DNA of 64,000 nt from contig JAFFSR010000094.1 in assembly GCA_017163975.1 (NCBI GenBank), positions 62,001 through 126,000 of the forward strand, written 5' to 3'. Positions within the stretch are counted from its first letter, which is position 1. Each line of letters begins with the position of its first letter. The stretch comes from Anastatus disparis. Taxonomy: Eukaryota; Arthropoda; Insecta; Hymenoptera; Eupelmidae. Shown piece after piece: positions 9,525-21,086 of this stretch. The notes under the pieces were generated by a model, which saw only the letters and a list, made by a program, of their open reading frames with translations, was not told where the DNA came from and searched no databases. Position numbers and translations under genes: made by a program.

Positions 9525-11623
9525 GGTAAGTTTTTATACACAACTAAAAAATGATTCCTAGTATTTTAAATTTATTTTTCTTACTTTGAATTTCTAAAAA
9601 TATAAAAATTTATTTCTGAAATAGTTTGATTATTAATCTGGATTTAAAAAAAAAAGATATGTAAAAAAAAGTCTTGACTTAATTCGAACTGATCAAACTT
9701 AAAAACGATAAAATAATGATTTTGTTACGAAAACTCAATACAAACTTACTATAGAATTTTTTTCTTTAAAAAAGTTTTAACGTGATAAATATTTTCAGAA
9801 AATTAATTACCGAAGACATCTCATCCTCAAGAAGCCAATGCGTCTTGTAATATAGATGGCAGTATTTAGTTTTACGGTGAGTTTTAAATTATGAACAACT
9901 TTTATTTGCATAAATAATTTTTCCTTTTAATCATACGTGTATATATATATACAAATTAAAAAAAATGAAATCAACAATTAGTGGGATGGAAATAAACAAG
10001 ATACCCAGATAACCACCTGTTAGTTCTATATTGGTAGACTACTAACGAAGCAATAACAATAACCCATAAATCCTCAACGATAGACTGAATGCTTTTAGGG
10101 AAGACAATAATGCAGATTGATTTCTAATAAAGATGCAGGAACATATAAGAACATGCACCTAATCTATAATACCTTTGGAAACTAAGAGTCTTTATGAACT
10201 AGGCCAATCATGCAATGTGATAAGAAAAACTCATAAGCGATTTCTCCTAGTAAAAAGCAAAAGTCTAGAAGACATGAAAAAATGGATTGCATTGAGATGT
10301 CACCTTTTTTCGATCACTTAATATTCCACATACGCTATCATCGGTATAAGAAATAGCAACAATTAACACCATTCATACATCATTCTTTCTTTATTAACCT
10401 CTGTATATTATTAATCTCTTTGCATGTTCACAGAAAAAAAAGGATGCCAAGGATAAATATATGTATATGTTAACTATTTTCTTAGAAGATGCATGTTTCT
10501 TTTACTTTTATAGGGTCATAGGAGTAGTTACCATCAGACCTACATGAAACTGATTAATGGACAACCGTAATACAGTGTAAAAAAAATAGAAGAAAAAATA
10601 ATATAATGAAGAGTAAACTTTGTGGCCGACAAAAGACTCAAAAACATCATACTTGACAAAATGACAAAAGCCACGAAGCTATTAACCAATCTCTTAGACT
10701 ACAAACCATAAGAAAATAAAAAAATAAAATTATAAAAAAAGAAAAAAAAAAATGAAACATAGAGGAGACGACTTTGATATATCCATGCACTAAATTAACA
10801 CTGCATGACTAATACATCTATCTTTCCGCCACAAACAATTTTCCTAGTCCTCCCTTTTTTCTTTTCCTTCTCCTATTAAGAACAAGAATCAAAATCAAAG
10901 TATCACAGTCTGCTATACACACTAAATTTATTAAGAATCAACAGATGAATATCATGATGAAAGTAACTATTATATCACCGATATAACCATCAACGAAGAA
11001 TTCCAAATTCGGGAATCTAAACTGAACGTATACACAACAGCAAGATGAAAATATTCACATCTGCTTATTTATAAGAATTCATCACTACAAACAACATCTT
11101 CGCCGGAAAACTATCAATATCATTAAAACAGATACAAGAAAAGCAGAATTTCTTTTTCTCCAAACCACTTATAAAATTTTACAATAGATCCGATAAAATT
11201 TAAAACCTCGCCAACTTCCTTCACCGGACAAGCCATTATGACTTCAGAACTCTCCACTAGATGAGCGCCAAGAGACTATAAGAACAAACTAAATTAATCA
11301 TAACCAGCATTGAAATGAAATAGGAAAATTAAGTAAGGAAGCAGCATTTCAAAAGAAGACGAACCAACCAACCATGGACAATTATAGAAATAAAATAGAA
11401 TGCCACTATACTTTCATAACTAAATCTGCAGGAAACCATTACCAAAAAAAAAAAAATCAGAATAAAACAGAAGTCAGAACAACTCGACCGTCCAATTTAT
11501 AGAACTAAATATCGTACAGAAGACTTTCGCAGCACCAACAAAACAGCAACAATTAACATAAGCTGTTGCAAAATCTACTAACAATACATTTTAAGAGGGA
11601 GTCGAGTATATCTGTTCTTTTTT
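9525..11623. other. Decayed sequence in which A exceeds T and C exceeds G; no intact gene
   Basis: From about 9990 onward the plus strand has many more A than T and more C than G, unlike the rest of the window. Individual frames show protein-like stretches broken only by stops (for example the frame through 11200-11770), suggesting a long-dead coding element. Nothing could be assigned to a family. The short TATATATATA near 9945 and A-runs near 10740 and 11445 are simple repeats. Confidence 0.35.
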
Positions 11624-11945
11624 AATCAAAGAATTGATTCTTTTACAAAAATTAATAATTGTAGCAAAAAATGAGAAGAAAACCCCATCTCGTATAATAA
11701 AAAGGAAGATTTTTTTTTATGAGGAAAAATTATATTTATTGCTTCGTTTTTAAGAAAACCTTGAAAAACTTAAAAAATAGAGGTTCGGGTGGACAATTCA
11801 GTTTTTCAAGGTTTTCTTCAAAACGAATCGATGTAAATAATTTTTCCTCATCAAAGAAAATCTTGCTTTCTATTATACGAAATGGGACTATCTCCTTATT
11901 TTTTGCTACAATTATTAGTTTTTGCAAAAAAATAAATTCTTTGAT
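11624..11945. repeat. Inverted repeat, ~150-bp arms, both arms protein-like
   Basis: The left arm (about 11624-11775) is the inverted copy of the right arm (about 11797-11945), with roughly 80% identity by eye. The right arm read on the minus strand gives an open frame (11927-11736) containing KLIIVAKNKEIVPFRIIESK and FFDEEKLF. The left arm read on the plus strand gives the same phrase with changes and a stop. Protein-level similarity in both arms means a coding segment was duplicated head-to-head. The protein is not recognised. Confidence 0.65.
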
Positions 11946-13261
11946 TAGAAAAGGACAGAGATATACGACCTGCTCTTAAGTTCTAGGACCTCATAATCCT
12001 AATAACAATGATCGTTATCATTCACCACCACGTAGAGGGAAGGATCTTCTTAACCCCCCCCCCCCTCTCTTATCCTTTTGCGATCCTTTCCAACCTAAAT
12101 AGCAAAATTGCACCTATACATCCTATCAGTATATTCAACTTCATACATTGATTAAGGAAAAACAAACGATAGACACGGAAATCAAGAAAATCAGGATCTG
12201 AGGTAAGGGACAAGAGCAATTTTAGACCATCACATACGGACATATCACGCACCATTACTCGCTATAAGCCACAAGGTTTTGCATCAACATAAGTTGCCAT
12301 ACGGCAAAATACAGCATAACTATGAGGAGTGGCAAACGATCCCAATGCCCTGTTTTACCAGGACACGGTATCATGACCATCCTCATCGTGAGAGTATCAA
12401 GCATTATACCAAGGCAAGCGTGAAACAGAAAATTCCGTCTTATGAAAAAAAAGTGAAATCTAAGGTCAATTCTTTTCCCATCAATTTATTTCGATCACCT
12501 ACAAACGTAAGGATCCTACAGACCGAATTTTTGTATTACATCCACCAACAAAATATAGTTCTCCATTATTTACCATAAATAACAAAACAATACATCAACC
12601 ATGGATTTTACTCGTAATTAATCAATAACGACAATGAAGGAACTGGAGCAAAAACCAAGATGAACAACTCAATGTTCATCTATTCTCCCTACATCCTCTT
12701 CCCGCTCACACCTTACTCCCAAAATTCTCTTTCTTTTTCTTCCAGATGCTCTACTTAAATCAATGACCACACTACTCTGTTTTCCCTTCTTTCCCTTCTT
12801 TTTTTTGGACCCTTCCTAATAATAACAATTTCAATAGTAGTAGTAGCAGTAGATGTAATAATAACACTAGATATAATAGTAACAATAGTAATTATAATAT
12901 CGATACCAATAAAAGTAATAATATTAATAATAATAGTAGCAGCAATAGTAATCAAAATAATAACTATAACAAATAAATGATCTTTTTAGAATGAATTTCG
13001 AAAATAAAATGAAAATCCTTCACGATCTTGGCTCTAACCCGGGACATTTACTCTACCACATATCAATTACAGAGGACTCTGTAAACATCACCATGATACC
13101 TACAATGTTCATCTTGTATTTCCATAACGATGAGCGTTCCGCTTTCTCCATGGAACTAAAACACCATATATGATCACTTCACAGAACAGAAAGTGACGGA
13201 GCTACAAAAATACTATTACATCAAACCCGAAGAAGAAGAAGAATATCAAGACAAATATTTA
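11946..13261. other. Continuation of the A/C-rich decayed region, with C13 run and trinucleotide tract
   Basis: No intact gene. It contains a C homopolymer (about 12053-12065). A 99-codon frame at 12279-12578 has no recognised domain. At about 12820-12975 there is a degenerate AAT/AAC/AGT tract that would encode an Asn/Ser-rich run in one frame. I treat the frames here as decay products. Confidence 0.35.
12820..12975. repeat. Degenerate AAT/AGT/AAC trinucleotide repeat
   Basis: About 50 consecutive triplets dominated by AAT, AAC and AGT. On the plus strand one frame reads as Asn/Ser-rich; on the minus strand the same tract gives the Ile/Thr-rich frame at 12755-12955. Such tracts are common in AT-rich insect DNA. 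Confidence 0.8.
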
Positions 13262-13621
13262 TAGTGTTATCATTATATTCTTTATGAATTATTTGCTTTC
13301 ATTTGCGTTTTTCATAATCCTATAAATTCACGAGATTCATATGAAAAATATAAAGATAAGTTATACCATCCTAAATACGAAAAAAATATAGGTGAAAATC
13401 TTGCATTGAATGTTATTAAAAATAATTTACAAGTCAATGGATTTTCTTTAAATGATTTTAATTTACCTAACATAAGCACATTTATAGAAGAAGATAATAA
13501 TCAAACAATTTTAAATCATAATAATAATATTCTCAATGAATTAGAAATGAAAATAAATTCTTTAAATGATAAACAAAGGCAGAAACAATTTTCAATTTTT
13601 CAGAATCTTGTTTGTTTATAA
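13262..13621 (+). pseudogene. Helitron Rep/helicase fragment
   Basis: A single frame from about 13281 reads LFAFICVFHNPINSRDSYEK, later SLNDFNLPNISTFIEED, and finally MKINSLNDKQRQKQFSIFQN. The order resembles the segment of Helitron proteins just upstream of the Pif1-like helicase, ending at its N-terminal (Q-motif) block. Walker motifs are absent because the fragment ends at 13621. Its last ~43 bases are repeated in inverted orientation at 14710. It is a small remnant with no termini visible. Confidence 0.6.
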
Positions 13622-14710
13622 CGAAATGATATAGGTTAGCGAACAAAATATTTCTATATTTTTTATAAAGAATGATAGAAAATTTGATCTCGTTTAAGAA
13701 TCTGTCCGGTTTTTCAAATTTAAGTAAGTAGAACCTGAGATATAGCAAATTTAAGCTGTAGCGCCAACTCCTTGCAATACGACATATGTGTGCAATATGG
13801 CGAACCCTTTCCTTATTAAAAATTCTTTTATTATAAGGTAAGTAATTTCATTTTTTTGTAATACAATTAATTTTAAATCTGTATTAGGAAATTAAATAAA
13901 AATTTAATAAAAAAGGATTCAGATAAAAATAGATGACTCTAATAAATCGGAAGGTTAAAACAAATTTTTTGAATAAAATAGATTGTTGTTCTTTTTGCAA
14001 TTGCAAAAAAATAAACAAATGTAAAAATACTCCATAAGTTGAGTAAATTGTTTACTATTATAGTAGAAAAATCAATGATTATTTAAAACCCTAAATCTAC
14101 TTTATTTAAATGTATTATACACTTCGAGCATATACTACTGGAGGAAGCCTCCGAATGGCAGAAAGCGTTACGAGGTGAAGAGAGAGAAAGCCTCTATTTT
14201 GGTACGTGCTGTCTCTCTCTCGCCTGATTCGATTGGCTGCTTCTGTTTCCCACTAAGAAAGTGAGAGAGAGATAGCACGTACCAAAATAGAGGCTTTTTC
14301 TCTCTTCGCCTTGTAACGTAGTTAATAGCTGGGAGGCTTCCTCCAGTAGTATATGCTCGAAGATTATACATCATTAATATTATGACAAAGTATATAAAAT
14401 AGAGTCGAGTCAAAAGTGATTTTATTAGAAAAGGATGAGATTACTTACCTTATAATAAAAGAATTTTTAATAAGGAAAGCGATCACTATATTGCACACAT
14501 ATGTCGTATTGCAAGGAGTTGGCGCTACAGCTTAAATTTGCGATATCTCAGGTTCTACTTACTTAAATTTGAAAAACCGGACAGATTCTTAAACGAGATC
14601 AAATTTTCTATCATTCTTTATAAAAAATATAGAAATATTTTGTTCGCTAACCTATATCATTTCGTTATAAACAAACAAGATTCTGAAAAATTGAAAATTG
14701 TTTCTGCTTC
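13579..14710. repeat. Large inverted repeat, ~270-bp arms, loop holding a MITE
   Basis: The arms are about 13579-13850 and 14439-14710 and are nearly identical (shared phrases TTAAGCTGTAGCGCCAACTC, CTTGCAATACGACATATGTG, AATCTGTCCGGTTTTTC). The outer end of both arms includes the last codons of the Helitron helicase fragment. The ~590-bp spacer contains the foldback element at 14122-14362. It is either a TIR element or an inverted duplication; no target duplication was recognised at the outer edges. Confidence 0.8.
14122..14362. mobile_element. 241-bp foldback MITE with 8-bp target duplication
   Basis: It starts CTTCGAGCATATACTACTGG and ends with the inverse. Each arm is about 100 bp and includes GGAGGAAGCCTCC and CTATTTTGGTACGTGCT. 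The 8-mer ATTATACA lies directly on both sides (14114-14121 and 14363-14370), an 8-bp target duplication of the kind made by hAT, P or Merlin transposases. It is GC-richer than its surroundings and has no coding capacity; the 81-codon minus frame across it is incidental. Confidence 0.85.
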
Positions 14711-15120
14711 AAATCATTCTAGCATATTTATTAACACTTGAAAGTAATATATAATAATTTATCATTAAAGCTGAGACTCTGACATTTTTCAAACACATGT
14801 TGAACTTCAAAAAATATTAATTAGTAGTCGAGTTATAAGGTTTTTTACCAGGGCGTTCTGCGCTAGCGCTACGTCTCTATGTTTTTTGCAATATATTTGC
14901 CATATCTCTGGTTCTAATTATTGAATCGAAACGCAACAAAAACGATTTTTTTTGTTTTTTTTATTAAAGAACAAGCTTTTGCAGAGAAAATTACTGCATC
15001 TATTGTAGTTCATAAATAATAGCCATTTAAACAATTAATTTGTCTATAACAAGTCACCTACTTGCTTGGTGGGACCTCTAACTTCATACGAAACCCTCTG
15101 GATGCCTAGACTACAAGAAA
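14711..15120. other. AT-rich spacer; nothing recognised
   Basis: No gene. Weak similarity to the neighbouring inverted-repeat arm exists around 14880-14930 (ATATTTGCCATATCTCTGGTTCTA compares with the arm's GCGATATCTCAGGTTCTA), suggesting a diverged copy of the same repeat. Confidence 0.35.
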
Positions 15121-15825
15121 ATATTAATTTTGAAAAAATATTGGACCCTAAACAATATTGGTCCTAAAAAAATATAAAGCCCAATAATTCATGAAAATCG
15201 AAAAAATATTGGGCTCAAAAAATGTAGAGCACAAAAAAATATAAAGTCAAAAAAAATATGGGGCCCAAAAACATATAAGGTCCAAAAAATATAGTCCAAA
15301 AAAATATAGAGACCAAAAAAATATTGGGCCTAGAAAAATATTGGGCCCAAAAAAATATAGAACCCAAAAAAATTATAGAACCCAAGAAAATAAAAATTTT
15401 AAAAAAATATTGGGCCCAAAAAAATATAGGGCGCAAAAAAATATAAAGTCAAAAAAAATATGGGGCCCAAAAAAATATAGAGATCGAAAAAATATTGGGC
15501 CAAGAAAAATATTGGGCCAAGAAAAATATTGGGCCAAAAAAAATATTAGGCCCAAAAAAATATAAGGCCCAGAAAAATATAGAGCTAAATGAAATATAGA
15601 ACCCAAAAAAATTATAAATCTCAAGAAAATATGAATTAAAAAAAAATTTGGGCTAAAAAAATATAGGGCGCAAGAAAATATAAGGCCCAAAAGAATATAA
15701 AGCCAAAAATAATAGAGAGACCAAAAAAATATTGGACCCAATAAAATATAGGGCGCAAGAAAATATAAGGCCCAAAAAAATATTTGGCCCAAAAAAATAT
15801 AAGACCCAAAAAATATGACCCAAAA
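15121..15825. repeat. 20-21 bp minisatellite (GGGCCCAAAAAAATATA)n
   Basis: Roughly 33 degenerate copies of a 20-21 bp unit with GGGCCC or GGCCCA followed by AAAAAAATATAG. Because the common unit is close to seven codons, both strands stay open for long stretches: a Lys-rich frame on plus, and Phe/Leu/Ile-rich frames of 73 and 139 codons on minus. These frames are products of the repeat, not genes. Confidence 0.95.
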
Positions 15826-16669
15826 AGATGCTTATGACTAATGAGGACTAATCATATAGGGTCCAATAAAAAATTGTTACTCTTATTACCAAAAGATTGG
15901 ACACATTTATCAAATGCGGAGAACCGGAGGAACGGAAAAAAAGTGGTTTCGCTTTAATATTATATAGGATATTTATCATAAGATTTTGATAATAAATAGC
16001 ATGTATTGTAAAAATTAAATAAATCAAACAAGAGAAAGTTATGAAATCACTCAGAACATAGACAAGTATATAATAGCAAAACTGAAATATGTTTTCATAA
16101 ATTATCAATCTCTTATTTGATACAATAAAATATTTAATTTAAATAAAGCCAGCTTTATTTGTAGAAAAATAACCATAAACATTCTTTATAGTTTAAAATG
16201 CTGCCATAATTATTTCCAATAATTATACAATGATCAAATAGATTAATAATTTATTTTTATAATTTATTAATATTAATTATATAATTTAATTAAATAATAA
16301 TAATTTTTGTTTTACGCTGTTCTATATGGATCAATGTCCTTTGGCTGTAGATAATGTAGTTATTCATTTAATTAATTACAAACATATATTTATGGTAAAT
16401 CATATTAGCTATCACATTAAAAATGATAAAAAGATAATATAATGACATATAAAAGGCACTATTTTATTAAAAGTAATATAAAATTTCAAAAGTGTAGTAC
16501 CATACAGTGGAATGATTTATAAAATGAAGGGTTTGTATATTAATACATGCTAAAAATTTAATTTGAAATTACATTATATCATAATAATTAAATGAGTATA
16601 CGCAAAATACGAATTTAAAACTGAAATTTTTTTTATATATTATTTTAACTGACATTAAAAGATTAACTT
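15826..16669. other. AT-rich intergenic sequence; nothing recognised
   Basis: No repeat structure, TIR or credible coding frame. This is the left flank of the LTR retrotransposon. The 4 bp at 16666-16669 (ACTT) are one copy of its target duplication. Confidence 0.4.
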
Positions 16670-16975
16670 TGTAACGGTTTAATGATCCCGCATTTGATTC
16701 TAAGGAGAGGGGAGAAAATTGTATTTTAATGATAAGTTCGCGAGAGGTCCTTGATAATTTGGGAGCTTAGAGAAACGGCAAAGAATCGCGCTCGCTCTCT
16801 TCGCTTGGGTCCACCAGTCAGCACGGACGCCTTTCGCTCTCGCTCTTATATTTTGTAATTGTGATTTGTTATGTTATAAGTTCCATAGCCTCGAAATGCG
16901 AACACATTTGTTACTTTTGTATAGTGCGTTATTTAGAATACATATTGCAATTTATTGGACATTACATCACCTTAT
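16670..16975 (+). repeat. 5' LTR of gypsy element, left part
   Basis: First part of the 5' LTR, starting TGTAACGGTTTAATGATCCC and closely matching 27654 onward in the 3' LTR. It includes the GC-rich block CGCGCTCGCTCTCTTCGC, a plausible promoter area. It is interrupted after 16975 by the DNA transposon and resumes at 20856. It lacks about 45 bp that the 3' LTR has near 27950-28000. Confidence 0.92.
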
Positions 16976-19900
16976 GAGTCAAGCTGTCTCAACTGGGCAC
17001 ACTAAAAATGAAATTGCACTTTCCAATCATTTTATTATTTTATTACGAAGATGTATTGATAAAAAACAACGTCCTAAAAAATTTTCGAAAAATTTAAATT
17101 TTTTAAAAAGTTATTAACAAATGAAGTCTAAAGCCGTTTTTTTTCAAAATTCAATTTCTCCGCAAATATTAAATGAAAGTTGATGAAATTTTAAGGGTAA
17201 GTACAAAACTATCTTCTATTTAAGATGAAATTTAAATTTTATAAAAATGTTTACAATTGTTGTTATAAAATTAATTTTTTAATAAACAATTGAAAATTTA
17301 ACAAACTTCTCGGGTAGGTAGGAAAAAATTTTTTTTTTAAGGAATATTCTATAAAGTCTAAAGTATCTTTTCCTGAAAGAAAATTTTGGTAATATTCATA
17401 AACAAAAAAGTTACGAATTTTTTAATGCGGCGGGATGAGCTTGCGGCGCGCTACCGCGAGAGATACTTACGCGCGTTCAAGCGCTCAGCTTTTTGTACCT
17501 GCTTATTTATGCATTTACAATTCATAATAAATAAAAAATTCATGATTAAATAATTAAATATAGATTATATTTTAATAATTATGACATTTTATTTATAATA
17601 TTTAAAGAGAGAATTTCTGAATAGTACTCTTCGAATCATCAGAAAAAATCGTGTACATGGATTATTATTGCATTCAAATATTGTTTAGATTCTATTTTAT
17701 TGTTTAATATCATTAACTCGAGTATACTTACTCACGTGTAGCATGCCAAAATATTTTTTTCAACGAACGTTGAAATTCTATGAAATTGTAACCATCGACA
17801 TTTTCTTGGAAAAGCGGTATATAACGATGAAAACAAATTCGAATCGTGACTTAGATGCATTTGTTAAATATATGCAAATCTGTCAGTCGTATTGTTTTTA
17901 TTATGACGCCACCACCTAAATGTTGCAATCCTTTCAAAAAAATAAAGCATGATTGCTGTACAAAGAATCTTAAGTTTTTATCGAATAAATGTGACAAAAG
18001 GCTTACTGGTTTATTTGGATTGTATGTTTGTGCTGTATGTAAAGTTGAATTATATCGTAATAAAACATTTCAATTTCTAAGTGTTGATAAAGAAAATAAA
18101 ATTATTGAACAAAATGCCGAAGAGTCTGAAGAAGAAAATTTGAATGAAGAAAAAGATAAAGATTATGTGTGTCCGAGTGTAGATAATAAAATAAAAAAAC
18201 AAAAACTTGTAAGCGCCATCGAAAATATTATTATGGGACAATCTTCTCCAAAAAAGCAATCGCTTTCAGTCGTTGAAGTAGATAAAAAAATTGTTTCCAA
18301 ATTTATTAATGACGAAAATTATAACAAATGGGTCAGTGATTTCAAACTAGCCCTATTTTGTGCATCAAGTCGTCAAGAAAAGATAGTTCTTCTTACTACG
18401 ATTCCTTATAAATTGTCGATACGTACAGCAGTAAAAGAATTCGGAGTAAGTAAACGTATGCTTAGCACTGCTAAAAAGTTGAAAGAGGAAAAGGGTTATC
18501 TTGCTCATCCAGATAAGAAAAAAGGTCGAGCAATGAGTACTACAGATATTGACAAAGTTAAAGATTTTTATCTTCATGACGATGTGAGTAGGGTCATGCC
18601 AGAATCGAAAGACTACAAATCTGTTGTTGTTAGTGGAAAACGCCAACACGAACAGGTATGAAAATGAAAATATCGTCAGTTGTTTTATTTATTGCGCTTC
18701 GTTTTTACGCTTTACGAGTTTGTAATATAGTTCAAATAATTATATATCTAAGTACATAAAAGCTCGAAAATGTAGATTTATTATAAAATATTTCCTCTTT
18801 GATAAATTAAAATCTGTAATGATATGAGATAAAATAGTTAGTAGGGATGTTTCAATTTCATCTTAATATTTTTTTAGAAACGCTTATTATTGGGAAATCT
18901 TGCCGATTTACATACAGATTTTGTAAAGAAATTTCCGGAAGTAAAAGTTTCGTTGTCAGTTTTTAAAACTTTGAGGCCACCTCAGTGTATTTTAGCTGGT
19001 CCTGAGGGTACGCATAATGTTTGCGTTTGTAAAGATCATGGCAATATCCGTCTAAAATTAAGAGGCCTCAAACAAGAACTCGCTCGAAAAACATCAATTT
19101 TCAAACAAGTTATCGAGAACTTTTTATTGAAATAATTTGTCCAAGTCAAACTGCAGCTTGTTATCTGGGAAATTGTGAAAACTGTCCTGGGACAAAGAAA
19201 ATTCTCGATGATTTGAAATCAACTTTTGAAAATAATGGCATCACAAGTATTACATTCAATCAGTGGCTCACAACTGACAGGTATTTGTTAAATATTTGTG
19301 TCTCAATTTTTTTAGACAGTAATTAATTTTCTAAAATATATAATTTTCTATTAGATGTCAACTACTCACACAAACTGAAAGTTCACATATTTTTATTAAA
19401 AATCTTGGTAAAGAGTTGCCAAAAGTTTTAAAACATGATTTTATTGCCAAGTCGTAAGCAGAATATCTAGAAAAATGGAAAAATTTACTGGAATATGGTG
19501 AATATCTCGTAACTCTTGATTACTCTGAAAATTATTCTTTTCATGTGCAAGATGCTATTCAGTCGCAACATTGGTCAAAAGATCAAGCAACTCTTCACGT
19601 TTATGTTATATATCACAAGAAAAACAATGTTCTTGAGCATACGAATTTTGTAGTTTTTTCCGAGTATATAAACCATGATGCCACTGGAGTTCACCTTTAT
19701 AATTCGAAAATGATTGGATTCTTGAAAAATAGATTTGGTGCTGAAAATATTAAAAAAATCTACTATTTTTCCGACGGAGCTGGTTCACAATATAGAAATA
19801 GATTTAATTTTATGAATTTACTATTTCACGAAGAAGATTTTGGCTTTAAAGCAGAATGGCACTTCTTCGCAACCGCACATGGAAAGGGAGCTTGCGATGG

Positions 19901-20852
19901 GATTGGTGGATGTGTTAAAAGACAAGCTTATCGAGCCAGTTTGCAAGGTGCTCAGATAACGGATACACGAAAATTATTTGAATGGGCGCAAAAATCCTTT
20001 CCTAAAATTTATTTTGATTTCTGTTCATCGAATGAGTATGACGAACATAAACAAGGTTTGGAATCTCGCTTTTCACAAGCAAAAACAGTCAAAGGAACAC
20101 GTCAATACCATAGCTATAAGCCACACGATTCAAAAAATATAACATGCAAGATTTTTTCTGATTATTCTAAGAGTACTGTTCAGAAAGTCTCTACTTAGAT
20201 ATTGTAAATAAAATGTTATAATTATTAAAATATATTATATATCAAATTATTTTCTCATGAATTTTATTTATTACGAGTTTTAGTTATTATTAATGTTATT
20301 TATTATGAGCAAATGCATAAATAATCAGGTACAAAAAGCTGAGCGCTTGAACGCGCGTAAGTATCTCTCGCGGTAGCGCGCCGCAAGCTCATCCCGCCGC
20401 ATTAAAAAATTCGTAACTTTTTTGTTTATGAATATTACCAAAATTTTCTTTCAGGAAAAGATACTTTAGACTTTATAGAATATTCCTTAAAAAAAAAATT
20501 TTTTCCTACCTACCCGAGAAGTTTGTTAAATTTTCAATTGTTTATTAAAAAATTAATTTTATAACAACAATTGTAAACATTTTTATAAAATTTAAATTTC
20601 ATCTTAAATAGAAGATAGTTTTGTACTTACCCTTAAAATTTCATCAACTTTCATTTAATATTTGCGGAGAAATTGAATTTTGAAAAAAAAACGGCTTTAG
20701 ACTTCATTTGTTAATAACTTTTTAAAAAATTTAAATTTTTCGAAAATTTTTTAGGACGTTGTTTTTTATCAATACATCTTCGTAATAAAATAATAAAATG
20801 ATTGGAAAGTGCAATTTCATTTTTAGTGTGCCCAGTTGAGACAGCTTGACTC
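16976..20852 (+). mobile_element. 3.9 kb DNA transposon with ~550-bp TIRs nested in the 5' LTR
   Basis: The element starts GAGTCAAGCTGTCTCAACTG and ends with its reverse complement. TIRs extend about 550 bp on each side (16976-17527 and 20300-20852) and are almost identical. TAT flanks both ends (16973-16975, 20853-20855), consistent with a 3-bp target duplication; comparison with the 3' LTR supports this. The inner sides of the TIRs carry the GC-rich block GCGGCGGGATGAGCTTGC. It encodes one spliced transposase (17903-20198). The superfamily is uncertain; Sola is my best guess from memory of the protein motifs. Confidence 0.9.
17903..20198 (+). pseudogene. Transposase of the long-TIR element (Sola-like, tentative), three exons
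   Basis: Exon 1 is 17903-18655 (start chosen at the Met just before the zinc-binding region; an upstream Met exists at 17855), exon 2 is 18878-19280 and exon 3 is 19355-20198. Donor/acceptor pairs are CAG|GTATG..TTTAG and ACAG|GTATT..TTAG. The N-terminus has a Cys cluster (KCCNPF...CC...YVCAVCKVEL) likely to bind zinc and DNA. An acidic Glu-rich linker and a helical segment follow (VKEFGVSKRMLSTAKKLKEE). Exon 2 has LGNCENCPGTKKILDDL. Exon 3 has TLDYSENYSF and YYFSDGAGSQYRNRFNF, two probable catalytic Asp sites of a DDE/D nuclease, then WHFFATAHGKGACDGIGG. One frameshift near 19105 and one in-frame TAA (about 19457) inactivate it, so inactivation looks recent. Confidence 0.75.
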
Positions 20853-20855
20853 TAT

Positions 20856-20900
20856 ATAAATTTATAAAGTAATTTACATAATGCTATTGAATATTTTACA
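20856..20900 (+). repeat. 5' LTR of gypsy element, right part
   Basis: Resumption of the 5' LTR after the nested transposon: ATAAATTTATAAAGTAATTT ... TATTTTACA, matching the end of the 3' LTR (28003-28046). Confidence 0.9.
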
Positions 20901-20925
20901 TTAGCGCCCAACATCGGGTAAAACT
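20901..20925 (+). other. Primer-binding site region of gypsy element
   Basis: TTAGCGCCCAACATCGGGTA lies immediately after the LTR end. Functional sites begin TGG after the LTR, so this looks like a mutated TGGCGCCCAAC-type site complementary to a tRNA 3' end. Confidence 0.6.
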
Positions 20926-21086
20926 TTTCTTTTATTTAGTAAAAAAGATAAATTTTCGAACCTTATATATGACGGTTTATGGATGTTTCTGATTCGGTTT
21001 ATATTAGTAGATCAGATAGACTGTGTAAGAGAATAATTTATAATTTAAACTCTGGTGTTCTGAGGAAAAGGAAAAAGTCTACAAAG

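Noticed and set aside
12755..12955. Ile/Thr-rich minus frame
   Set aside because: It is the reverse reading of an AAT/AGT trinucleotide tract.
15215..15792. Hydrophobic 73- and 139-codon minus frames that look like membrane proteins
   Set aside because: They are translations of the 20-21 bp minisatellite.
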